A stretch of DNA of 64,000 bases from the IMG/VR virus record IMGVR_UViG_3300025030_000004, positions 62,001 through 126,000 of that record; one strand, written 5' to 3'. The DNA comes from a virus. Both the position numbers and the translations under genes were made by a program. Of the stretch, positions 35,664 through 43,744 are shown one piece after another. The notes beneath the pieces are model-generated. The model made no database searches and was not told the origin of the DNA. It saw only the letters and a list, made by a program, of their open reading frames with translations. Position 1 is the stretch's first letter; every line of letters starts with the position of its first letter.

Positions 35664-35682
35664 ATTAATTATTTTTAGTTTG
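35663..35682 (+). promoter_or_regulatory. Candidate operator, 20-bp motif, copy 2
   Basis: AATTAATTATTTTTAGTTTG is identical to the copy beside the integrase promoter and touches the -35 of the leftward promoter. Confidence 0.7.
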
Positions 35683-35720
35683 TGTAAGATAAAGAGAACT
35701 GTATTGCATCTGACACTCAC

Positions 35721-35740
35721 AATTAATTATATTCAGTTTG
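35721..35740 (+). promoter_or_regulatory. Candidate operator, copy 3 (18/20)
   Basis: AATTAATTATATTCAGTTTG differs from the other copies at two positions. Its last three bases are the TTG of the rightward -35 element. Confidence 0.7.
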
Positions 35741-35766
35741 ACTTTGAATTGAGCCTGTTATATAAT
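35738..35766 (+). promoter_or_regulatory. Rightward control promoter
   Basis: TTGACT and a perfect TATAAT are 17 bp apart. The 180-nt leader to the antirepressor gene holds short ORFs (for example MNMIRDET after GAAGGAG) and small hairpins (AGGTA/TACCT near 35848, GTGT/ACAC near 35876), so attenuation is possible. Confidence 0.8.
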
Positions 35767-35943
35767 GGTATTATCAAAATAGGGAAGGAGTGTGTGATGG
35801 AATGAATATGATAAGAGATGAGACTTAAATAGGTCGCATGAAGGTGGTGTCGAGGTAGACATTACCTTAAAGAAGTGTAAAAATTTTAACACCCTTAGTA
35901 AATAAAATATAATAAATAAACGAAAGAAGGAAATTAAACTTAT

Positions 35944-36741
35944 ATGTTAAATGAACTACAAGTCTTCAATAATGAATTATTTGGTCAAGTAAGAATAATA
36001 TCCCTTGAAGAAAAAGAATATTTTGTTGCCAAGGATATCGCAAACGCACTAGGTTACAGTAATCCAAGGGATGCTATTATTAGGCATTGTAAGGGTGTCG
36101 TGAAACACGACAGCTTTAAAGAGGGTGGAAATACGATATCTCTAATATTAGAGGGTGATGTTTATAGATTGATAGCAAGATCAAAACTTCCAAAAGCAAT
36201 CGAATTCGAATCATGGATATTTGATGAAGTTCTTCCAACAATCCGCAAACATGGTGCTTACATGTCGGAAGAAGTAATTGAGAAAACCCTTACCGATCCC
36301 GATTTTATTATCCAATTGGCAAATCAACTTAAAGACGAAAAACAAAAACGAATGATTGTTGAACAGCAACTTAAAGAAGCACAACCAAAACTAGATAAAT
36401 ATGGAGTGTTTCTTGATACTGAAGGTACATACACATTTGAACAAACCTCTAAGATGATTAGTACAAGAAGCGAAGAGGAGGGAAGTAGAATCAAAGTCAA
36501 TAAGAAATCATTAACCAGTATTCTTAGAGATTATGGAATTCTTAGTAAAAATAAGACTAATGGAAGATATAGAAATCTGCCAAATGTAGGATACGAGAAC
36601 TATTTTAATATTTGTCATGAAATTGTTGATAATAGAGACGATATTGATTCCGAGCAAACAAGAGTAAAGACGGTTGGGATTGATTATATTTATGATTTGC
36701 TGTTGGAGAGTAAGGAAAAGGGATTAGTTGTTTTTGGTTGA
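35944..36741 (+). CDS. Phage antirepressor (BRO-N plus KilAC)
   Basis: The 265-residue protein has a BRO-N domain (YFVAKDIANALGYSNPRDAI, then ARSKLPKAIEFESWIFDEVL) and a C-terminal KilAC-type domain (KKSLTSILRDYGILSKNKTN). Phage antirepressors disable a repressor and start the lytic cycle. It is driven by the rightward promoter, whose -35 is covered by a candidate operator, and ends at a strong terminator. Confidence 0.88.
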   Translation: MLNELQVFNNELFGQVRIISLEEKEYFVAKDIANALGYSNPRDAIIRHCKGVVKHDSFKEGGNTISLILEGDVYRLIARSKLPKAIEFESWIFDEVLPTIRKHGAYMSEEVIEKTLTDPDFIIQLANQLKDEKQKRMIVEQQLKEAQPKLDKYGVFLDTEGTYTFEQTSKMISTRSEEEGSRIKVNKKSLTSILRDYGILSKNKTNGRYRNLPNVGYENYFNICHEIVDNRDDIDSEQTRVKTVGIDYIYDLLLESKEKGLVVFG

Positions 36742-36790
36742 TTAGCTGTAATGAGTGAGAAATAATAAATTATAGGTCAATAATATTTTT

Positions 36791-36822
36791 AGAGACTTCA
36801 GTGGTTTGAAGTCTCTTTTTTT
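36791..36822 (+). terminator. Rho-independent terminator
   Basis: A 10-bp stem AGAGACTTCA/TGAAGTCTCT is followed by a run of seven T, downstream of the plus-strand antirepressor. Confidence 0.9.
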
Positions 36823-36844
36823 AAAATAGAATGAGATTTCTATG

Positions 36845-37894
36845 TTATTCTTCTACAATATCTTCTTCCAACTTTTGTTGCTTTTCTTTTTCTTTATCTA
36901 TCTTTAATTGTTTTAGCTCATTAATTTTATCTCTAAGCTCAGATTTAGATTTAGGTTTAACATAAATAAGCGTGGTATCTGTAGATTTATGTCCGGCATG
37001 CTGTTTTGCCAACTCAATATCATTAGACAATTGCATGATATTATTTATAGAAGTCTTTCTGAAACAATGCATATGAAAATCTTCAATGCCAACTAATTTA
37101 CCAATTTTCTTTGCCCTATCTTGTAAAGTGCCATAAGTCATTGGATGAAGTTCCCCATTAAATTTAGTCATAAATAAAGAATCAACTTCAAGATTATCTA
37201 ATTCTTTTCTCATTTCTAACCATTGTACTATATAATCTTTACATTTCTGATCGAATACTACTTCAACTCGCTTCCCACGTTTCTCTCTAATATCAGTAAA
37301 CATCATATTATCTAAATCCATAGATGATAATGTAAGTTTAGAAATAGCTCCAACACGGTTAGCACTATCAATAGCAAGATGAAATAATATTCTATCTTGT
37401 ATATCGTACTTGGGATTTTCGTCAAGTTCCTTTGAAATTTTCTCTATTTGTTCCTCTGTTAAAAAATAATCCTTAGTAATGCGTTCATCACTCGCACCTT
37501 TCATTCGCTCAATTTTATCTTTAAATGGATGATATTCTATGAGCTTCCGCTTAACTGACCACCCATAAAAAGAAGATACAGCAGAAACTTTTGTATTAAT
37601 TACTTTTTTATTATTTTGTAATGTGTCTTGGCAAAATACCATAAATCCTTCCATAATATCAATTGCATTTTCAAAGAATTCTTTGTCATATAAATTAACG
37701 TTATTCCACTCTTCGGCGAGATACACTAGGAATTGTTGCATAAAATTTTGATAAGTTTTATATGTAGTTTCTTCTACTTCTTTATTTTTAAGTATGCTTG
37801 ATTTAAGGTATTTATTATAAAGAGCAATATTCTCAGGATTTATAAGTTTGATCTTGTCTTCAGTAAAGTATTTTATACGAACTACTTTTGCCAT
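36845..37894 (-). CDS. Second tyrosine recombinase / recombinase-fold protein
   Basis: The 349-residue protein keeps the catalytic set: R180 (SANRVGA), H276 and R279 (HCFRKT), H302 (AGHKS) and Y311 (LIYVK), plus lysines near 205-208. It may be a second recombinase. In SPbeta the master repressor MrpR has this fold, so a repressor role beside the control promoters is a fair alternative, though complete active-site residues favour an enzyme. ATG 37894 is preferred to GTG 37906, which is too close to AAAGGA. Confidence 0.75.
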   Translation of the reverse strand: MAKVVRIKYFTEDKIKLINPENIALYNKYLKSSILKNKEVEETTYKTYQNFMQQFLVYLAEEWNNVNLYDKEFFENAIDIMEGFMVFCQDTLQNNKKVINTKVSAVSSFYGWSVKRKLIEYHPFKDKIERMKGASDERITKDYFLTEEQIEKISKELDENPKYDIQDRILFHLAIDSANRVGAISKLTLSSMDLDNMMFTDIREKRGKRVEVVFDQKCKDYIVQWLEMRKELDNLEVDSLFMTKFNGELHPMTYGTLQDRAKKIGKLVGIEDFHMHCFRKTSINNIMQLSNDIELAKQHAGHKSTDTTLIYVKPKSKSELRDKINELKQLKIDKEKEKQQKLEEDIVEE

Positions 37895-37920
37895 TTTTGG
37901 AATCACATCCTTTATATTAA

Positions 37921-38388
37921 TTAATTATTGCTTTTAACACTATTTTTCGCTTTCTTGCGTTCTTTCCTCAACCTTTCTAGTTCTGAGTATTCTAACCATC
38001 CTCCATCTTGGATACTTCTCCCAACCCATCTATAATCAATATCTGGATATCTGTAATGGAATAGTTTCTTTTTAAGTTTTGCTGTTGCATCTGCTTGACC
38101 CTTGACATCCCAAACAATTACTGAGTCATCTTTATATGTAAGAACATAATCAGCAATATAATTGATTGCTAATATATTTTTATCATTGTATTTAAATTTT
38201 GGTTGTAATTCGTATTTTACTTGTCTTTTATAGCCTATAATAGTACCGTCTTCTAAACCGACTTCAATTACTTCTTTAAAAAATTTTAGCTCAAGTTCAG
38301 AATCATACTGAACCCCTTTATATGTACGCTTGAGTTTTCCTGTTTCAGATAAGTCTACATGAAACTTCGAATATTTTTTCTTTGCTAT
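37921..38388 (-). CDS. DUF1064 nuclease-like protein with apparent ATA start
   Basis: A 155-residue open frame reads AKKKYSKFHVD, then YKGVQYDSELELKFFKEVIE, QVKYELQPKF, NYIADYVLTY and VIVWDVKGQAD, a full match in order to DUF1064 phage proteins, a PD-(D/E)XK-like nuclease family. No ATG, GTG or TTG is in frame near the start. The family start MAKKKY aligns to ATA GCA AAG at 38388, with GGAG 9 nt upstream. An in-frame TGA precedes it by three codons. So it either starts at ATA or has lost its start by one base change. Confidence 0.7.
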   Translation of the reverse strand: MAKKKYSKFHVDLSETGKLKRTYKGVQYDSELELKFFKEVIEVGLEDGTIIGYKRQVKYELQPKFKYNDKNILAINYIADYVLTYKDDSVIVWDVKGQADATAKLKKKLFHYRYPDIDYRWVGRSIQDGGWLEYSELERLRKERKKAKNSVKSNN

Positions 38389-38409
38389 TTCTATTCACTC
38401 CATATCACA

Positions 38410-38443
38410 AATAAGGTACGTCAAATTAATGACGCACCTTATT
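38410..38443. other. Long inverted repeat between tail and nuclease genes
   Basis: A 14-bp stem (AATAAGGTACGTCA and complement with one mismatch that is G-U on the minus strand) with a 6-nt loop lies just before the DUF1064 frame. It may be a terminator or processing hairpin. Confidence 0.6.
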
Positions 38444-38564
38444 GTTAAATTATTATTTATTTGAATAGACGTTTATGTCTATAATTTTCATTTGAAAGCT
38501 AACTTTTATTGGATTTAAGAGGGCGGGGAGAGGTAAGAAGATGAAGATATAAATTAGAAAAAAT

Positions 38565-38610
38565 AAGGAGAAGACAAGATGGATTTTTATGTCCATTCCA
38601 TCTTCTCCTT
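38565..38610 (-). terminator. Rho-independent terminator of the head/tail-tube operon
   Basis: AAGGAGAAGA pairs with TCTTCTCCTT, with an inner ATGGA/TCCAT hairpin, followed on the minus strand by TATTTTTTC. It ends the block that starts at the terminase end. Confidence 0.75.
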
Positions 38611-38628
38611 TAATTGTTTGTGGATTAA

Positions 38629-38874
38629 TTATTTCTTTTCTAATTTAATTTCTTCAACCTTAATATCTTCCTTCAACAATTCATCCCAACTACCATCAAT
38701 TGGAATAAATAATTGAATTAATACATCATACTTAATCTCTATCTTCTTTTCTCCATCATCGATATAAAATTTTTTGCCATCCAAACCAATTGTATAAATT
38801 GCATCCATTTTAATTTCAAATGGAGGAGAAGCAGGATGGAGGTATTGAATTTTTACATCTTTTAATTTATCCAC
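38629..38874 (-). CDS. Small unknown protein after tail tube
   Basis: The 81-residue protein is charged and probably beta-rich. It lies directly after the tail-tube gene and before the operon terminator. No family recognised. Confidence 0.6.
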   Translation of the reverse strand: MDKLKDVKIQYLHPASPPFEIKMDAIYTIGLDGKKFYIDDGEKKIEIKYDVLIQLFIPIDGSWDELLKEDIKVEEIKLEKK

Positions 38875-38909
38875 TCATATTACCTCAATCTATAATTATT
38901 TTATATTAA

Positions 38910-39704
38910 TTAGATACTTTCACCAAGAACTGTAGTTTCAAAGAATACCTTGTCATTTCCTACAGTTACAGGGAATAAATCATACTCAAATGGAACTTCT
39001 GTTGCTTTATCACTAGCAAATGTCCACTCAAAACTTGGTTTAACTTTAGCTTTTTTAATATCAAATTTAACTGGATATGTAAGTCCATCAGATTCATCTA
39101 CAGCCAAAGCATCTCCTGTAATACGGACATATCCGGGGAAATTATTTGCTGTGATAGTCATCTTTTTTGCTAATGCGGTTGAAGTATAATCATAAACACA
39201 AAGGAATTTAGTTCCAATAGCACCAGTTGTGGCGTTAAGAGTAACTGTAGCAGTGGCAATCGTATATTGATCTGGAGTTGTACCTGGAGTACCAACAGTT
39301 TGCTCAGTAGAAATATCTCTATTGTTCAATAATTTATAGATTTTTAGGCTTCCGGTTATAGGTGTAGATGAAAGAGTCATAGTTCCGGCAACTGTGATAG
39401 TAATTACTTCTCTTTTTGGAATTTGAGTTGCTCCTGTGGTCAACGCTTTGCCTGTCATACTAGCCAAAGCAGAAGTATCAAGCAATGGTAAAGTTGCTTT
39501 AAATGTTGCATCTTTAGTGTGATCCATACTCAAGAGTTTATAATTTCCCTGACCACCTCGGATATCAAGTCTTTCAGCACTTGTAGAAACGGCAGAATCT
39601 TTAGCATAATCGACAAAAAATTTAACTGCTCCACCAACACCCGTAGAACTATAATCTTGTACTGTAAAATTTAAAACTTCTTTAAAAGCAAAAGAATTTG
39701 ACAT
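38910..39704 (-). CDS. Major tail tube protein
   Basis: The 264-residue protein has a central Thr/Ala-rich beta domain (TITVAGTMTLSSTPITGSLK) and a C-terminal strand set (VKPSFEWTFASDKATEVPFE, then DLFPV) as in siphophage tube proteins. Position between tail terminator candidates and the tail module supports this. AGGAGG precedes the start. Confidence 0.7.
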   Translation of the reverse strand: MSNSFAFKEVLNFTVQDYSSTGVGGAVKFFVDYAKDSAVSTSAERLDIRGGQGNYKLLSMDHTKDATFKATLPLLDTSALASMTGKALTTGATQIPKREVITITVAGTMTLSSTPITGSLKIYKLLNNRDISTEQTVGTPGTTPDQYTIATATVTLNATTGAIGTKFLCVYDYTSTALAKKMTITANNFPGYVRITGDALAVDESDGLTYPVKFDIKKAKVKPSFEWTFASDKATEVPFEYDLFPVTVGNDKVFFETTVLGESI

Positions 39705-39716
39705 TTAATTACCTCC

Positions 39717-40463
39717 TTAAATTAATTTTATTTTACTAAACCAGTTTTCTAGTTTAATATCCTCTTGTTTTGCTCCATGTAGCAAACTTTGTATGTTAAT
39801 CTCAAACTTATCAATCATATTAAGTCTTTTAAACTGATCTAATGTTTGATAAACAGTTAAATTTCCGATATTTAATGGATTAATGCTATTATGTTTTGCG
39901 CTTACAGACGATAGAATATCAGAATAATCATATATCTGAACATCGTTTTTACTCTTATTATATTTTTCTCTCATCTCTTTTAATTTTTTTGCCATCTGTT
40001 CAGCAACAGAATTTGCAAATTTCTCAGGTTCTTCTGTTTGTATTCCATTTTGTTTTCTTAAGATGAATTTTATGTATTCGTAATTATCTTGGTAAATAAA
40101 TTTCTCATTTATTAAATCACCGACAAAGAAACATAATAATTGTTCAGAAAATATTATTTCTTGCTTAAAGAAAGTTGATAGTGCCTCTAGTATTAACTGC
40201 CTAGCTTGCAAATCATGATAACTTGCAGAAATTAAATATTCAAATGTAGATATTTCTTTATCTTTAAAAGAATCTTCTATCATTTGACTTATATGTTCTT
40301 TTTCTAAGCAGAGAATACTTAAATACTGGTTGTATTTACTGAATTTTATTTTTTTTATCTCTTTATTTGTAAGACAATATAACTTACCTACATTTGGTAT
40401 TTCAATATAATTGTCTAAAAATAATTCTATGTTTAAATCTAACTCACTGAGATTTTCAAGCAT
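39717..40463 (-). CDS. Unknown tail-region protein
   Basis: The 248-residue mostly helical protein is encoded directly upstream of the tail tube. No family recognised. Its place would fit a tail assembly factor. Confidence 0.5.
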   Translation of the reverse strand: MLENLSELDLNIELFLDNYIEIPNVGKLYCLTNKEIKKIKFSKYNQYLSILCLEKEHISQMIEDSFKDKEISTFEYLISASYHDLQARQLILEALSTFFKQEIIFSEQLLCFFVGDLINEKFIYQDNYEYIKFILRKQNGIQTEEPEKFANSVAEQMAKKLKEMREKYNKSKNDVQIYDYSDILSSVSAKHNSINPLNIGNLTVYQTLDQFKRLNMIDKFEINIQSLLHGAKQEDIKLENWFSKIKLI

Positions 40464-40471
40464 ATAATCAC

Positions 40472-40948
40472 CTACTGGAACTCAGTTGTTTTATAAGCAA
40501 GATATACGCCACTATAATTTTCATTAACTATAAATTCATCCATATCGTAGAATGGTAGTTTACCTAGACCGATTCCTCTTGTGGAATTAAATGATTCATC
40601 AATATAATTTAAAAGCATATCATAACGCAACGATCCATAGGAAGTAGTAAGTAATGAATTATGTGTTATAATGTAAAAATAAATAGAACCATTTTTAAAA
40701 GTCGTTCCGTCAGGTTTATACCCAAATTTCATTGTTATGAATGTTTTTGCTTCTGTTTGAACCGTGGGGACAAAGCGGTATGGAAAAATATGTGAATAGA
40801 TCAAAGATGTTGGAACAAAATCAGTTGGAATCTGCACATCTAAGAAGTTCGATTCATTATTTATAAGGCATTTAATTATTCTTTCGTCCTCAATTAATTT
40901 CATTAAAATAGTTAATTTGTTAGTGCCAAGTTCTGCGAATCTATTCAT
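40472..40948 (-). CDS. Tail terminator / neck protein candidate
   Basis: The 158-residue protein (IKCLINNESNFLDVQIP, then IFPYRFVPTVQTEAKTFITM) resembles small alpha-beta neck proteins of siphophages in size and place. No motif proves it. Confidence 0.5.
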   Translation of the reverse strand: MNRFAELGTNKLTILMKLIEDERIIKCLINNESNFLDVQIPTDFVPTSLIYSHIFPYRFVPTVQTEAKTFITMKFGYKPDGTTFKNGSIYFYIITHNSLLTTSYGSLRYDMLLNYIDESFNSTRGIGLGKLPFYDMDEFIVNENYSGVYLAYKTTEFQ

Positions 40949-40985
40949 TTAATAAATATACACCACCTCTAAACAAATTTTATTT

Positions 40986-41942
40986 TTATAAAGCAATAGA
41001 CATCACATCCTCTAAGGACTTCAAATACTCTTCAAGAATCTCCTCAATATTATCAAAATCCCAATACCATATTTCAAGAAAGTTATATCCGTTTAGTAAG
41101 ACATATTCTTTCTTACGTCTGTCGTGTTCAACCTGTCTTTCAAAATCTTTTACTGATTTATGAAAACCTTTAATATACTTTTCATGTTGTTCACCTTGAT
41201 ATTCAATAAGTAGGTTATATTTTTGTAAATAAAAATCGTAAGATAATAAACCTCCACCAAGCCCTGTAAGACTATCAAACGTTTTTTGAGATATGTAAGA
41301 AATACTTTTTAAATCAAAAACTCTTTTACATTCTTTTTCTCCTTTGCTTTTAGAACATTCAGGGCAACCACGACCTAATCCATGTCTGTTTGAGATATCT
41401 GCCTTCCACTCATGATCACATTCTCTACACTTCCACCAAACATTTTTATTACTACCACTTGTAACATCATAAGATGTTAAATCACCATTCTTTGTTGGAT
41501 GCCACTCTTTGGTTAATTCAGGATTTTTAGTTGCTAAACAGTTAGATATACCTACTCTTTCTCCTGCACAATAAGGACAATTATGACCACGATGAATGTG
41601 ATTCCAATTCATAGTAAACGTTTCTTGACATTCCTCTTTTGAACATTTAAATATTAAATCCTTATGTGCATCTATATATTTTTCACTAATTATTTCAAAA
41701 TATTTATTATTTAATTTAAGCCATAATTTAATATTTTGAATAGAGTATGGATTATTTTTATTAACAATATCTGGTTTATGATTTCTAATTAAATTAGTAA
41801 AAATAGTATAATAGTAATAACCATGATTGTCTTTTATAATTAGCTTATCCTTATTGCCATTATAAGTTTCACTTATTAATATATAACCTAAATCTTTAAT
41901 TACTTGTTTGATATAATTATAAGAATGTTTTACATAAAATAT
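40986..41942 (-). CDS. Vsr-like homing endonuclease with apparent ATA start
   Basis: Zinc ribbons (CSKEECQETF, CPYC, CRECDHEW, CPEC) precede a Vsr-like nuclease (LSYDFYLQKYNLLIEYQGEQ, EHDRRKKEYVLL, FLEIWYWDFD). It is closely similar to the gene at 25417-26568 but has one N-terminal repeat instead of two. A consensus AGGAGG lies 8 nt before ATA 41942, at the place matching the paralog start within one residue. An upstream in-frame ATG (41975) has no ribosome site and directly follows a terminator T run. Confidence 0.75.
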   Translation of the reverse strand: MFYVKHSYNYIKQVIKDLGYILISETYNGNKDKLIIKDNHGYYYYTIFTNLIRNHKPDIVNKNNPYSIQNIKLWLKLNNKYFEIISEKYIDAHKDLIFKCSKEECQETFTMNWNHIHRGHNCPYCAGERVGISNCLATKNPELTKEWHPTKNGDLTSYDVTSGSNKNVWWKCRECDHEWKADISNRHGLGRGCPECSKSKGEKECKRVFDLKSISYISQKTFDSLTGLGGGLLSYDFYLQKYNLLIEYQGEQHEKYIKGFHKSVKDFERQVEHDRRKKEYVLLNGYNFLEIWYWDFDNIEEILEEYLKSLEDVMSIAL

Positions 41943-41985
41943 TTTACTCTCCTCCTCATTTCTATATTTAGACATAGAAAAAAGA

Positions 41986-42020
41986 AGGATAGCGGTGTGT
42001 CTCACGACATGACATATCCT
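41986..42020 (-). terminator. Hairpin terminator before the endonuclease gene
   Basis: AGGATA/TATCCT encloses GTC-GTGA-GAC (a GNRA-type loop) and is followed on the minus strand by TTCTTTTTTC. Confidence 0.65.
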
Positions 42021-42043
42021 CCAAAATTATCGATTATATTTAA

Positions 42044-43246
42044 TTAAAAAATACTCTTAATCTGTACATTATGCTCGTCAAATACACTCGAATCATCACT
42101 CTTACTAGCTCTAATAACCACGAATTTATTGACATAGCTTGAATTATTCGCCGCTTTCAAAATAATATTACTGCCATCCTGACTTACAACACTTACATAC
42201 TCATTACTAGAACCGTCTTGATTGAATACGCTCCATAAAACACTCTTAGTTAAATCCACAATTCCATTATTCAGCACACTCGCCGTAAGTGTAATAGAAT
42301 TGTTTAATTTTACAGTTGTCGCTCCACTGATAGAAACAGTATAATTATCAACAACTGAGACTTCTTCAACAGTAATTGAGATAGAATCGCTAACGCTAGA
42401 ATCAGATGCTAATGAAACTGTAATGGTTGAATTGCCAATTGCTACAGGAGTTATCAACCCATTATTAACTGTTGCAACCAACTCATTACTAGACGCATAC
42501 GTTAACCGTAGATTACTTGAGAGAACTACATCATCTTTTAACGTATGTACATTTAATTGTACTGGTGTAACTATATTGGTTGACAAACTTTCACCATTCA
42601 ATATTTCAACACTAAATACGGGAAATATTTGCTCAACCTCACTGTATGACATTTTAAATATAATTAATCCAACGCTTGAAATATCATCGCCAACTCCAGA
42701 AATTGAATAATGCTGCAATCCAATTTTAAATACATCCCCAGACTTTATTTGCCGAGTTACTGAGGTATTTGGCACAGTCAATGGCACTTCATTTGATGCT
42801 GTAGAAATGTATTTATTTGAATCCACTCCAATTGTAATATCGCCAATAATACAAGGAATCTCATTTAAAACTGAGCTTTCATCGTAGAATTTTAAAATAT
42901 TATCAGCTCTTTCAACCGTACAATCATTTACCCCTACACTCAAATTATCTGTTTGAGTGCATAACCATTTACACTCTTGGAACTCAAAGACATCTCCAAT
43001 ACTGGGTTTTTGAGTTAATTCTTTAAAAATAACTTGACGATATTTATCTCTATCGCGATATAAGTTAGTTTCTAGAATTTTTGATGTAACTCTTGCTACT
43101 ATATCTATACCATTCCATTTAACAGTTAAAATATTAGGGGCATTGTCAAACTGCTCATTAACTACTGCTTGAAAATCATCTAAATATATTTGCTGTGCAG
43201 ATGATGGAGCAATAGGTAAATATGCAGAATAATACTTAAGCACCAT
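42044..43246 (-). CDS. Head completion protein fused to Ig-like domains
   Basis: The N-terminal 200 residues (beta-rich, with FKELTQKPSIGDVFEFQECK) match the place of head-closure or adaptor proteins. Residues about 215-400 are two bacterial Ig-like (BIG2-type) domains (SSNELVATVNNGLITPVAIG, STITVSLAS). Ig-like domains on virions often aid weak binding to cell or mucus glycans. Confidence 0.6.
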   Translation of the reverse strand: MVLKYYSAYLPIAPSSAQQIYLDDFQAVVNEQFDNAPNILTVKWNGIDIVARVTSKILETNLYRDRDKYRQVIFKELTQKPSIGDVFEFQECKWLCTQTDNLSVGVNDCTVERADNILKFYDESSVLNEIPCIIGDITIGVDSNKYISTASNEVPLTVPNTSVTRQIKSGDVFKIGLQHYSISGVGDDISSVGLIIFKMSYSEVEQIFPVFSVEILNGESLSTNIVTPVQLNVHTLKDDVVLSSNLRLTYASSNELVATVNNGLITPVAIGNSTITVSLASDSSVSDSISITVEEVSVVDNYTVSISGATTVKLNNSITLTASVLNNGIVDLTKSVLWSVFNQDGSSNEYVSVVSQDGSNIILKAANNSSYVNKFVVIRASKSDDSSVFDEHNVQIKSIF

Positions 43247-43275
43247 TGCCCATCATCTCCTTTTTTAATGTTGTA

Positions 43276-43737
43276 TTAAACATAATTACCACTATTCCAA
43301 GATGTCCAGTCGGTATTCTTTAAGCTATATTTTGTGATATTTTGATTTACTCTTTCGATTAGTATATTTTGAACATTTATTTTTTCTTTTAAATTATTTG
43401 CGTTGGAATACATTTTAAAATCTGCATCTGAGAGGAAATTGTTAAGTTGTGTTACATCAAGTATTTTAGTTGTCATCCATTGAATAACGGTTAAATCACT
43501 TAAAATAACTTTTTCTGACAATGTTAAAACGGATGCAAACACATTATTTATTAAGTCTACATCTTCTAAATTTTGTTTACATTCATACAAAAAATTTGGT
43601 ATACTTTTTACAACATACCCCGCCATTAAAGTTTTGAAATCTGGTATAGAAATACTATATAATTGATCAAGCTTATAATCTTTAAAAGAAATTAATGCTA
43701 AATCTATTATTTCGTCAAATGAAGTGCCAATTTCCAC
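43276..43737 (-). CDS. Head-tail connector candidate
   Basis: The 153-residue helical protein lies after the capsid gene, where gp6/gp15-type connectors lie. No motif confirmed. Confidence 0.5.
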   Translation of the reverse strand: MEIGTSFDEIIDLALISFKDYKLDQLYSISIPDFKTLMAGYVVKSIPNFLYECKQNLEDVDLINNVFASVLTLSEKVILSDLTVIQWMTTKILDVTQLNNFLSDADFKMYSNANNLKEKINVQNILIERVNQNITKYSLKNTDWTSWNSGNYV

Positions 43738-43744
43738 TCACCAC

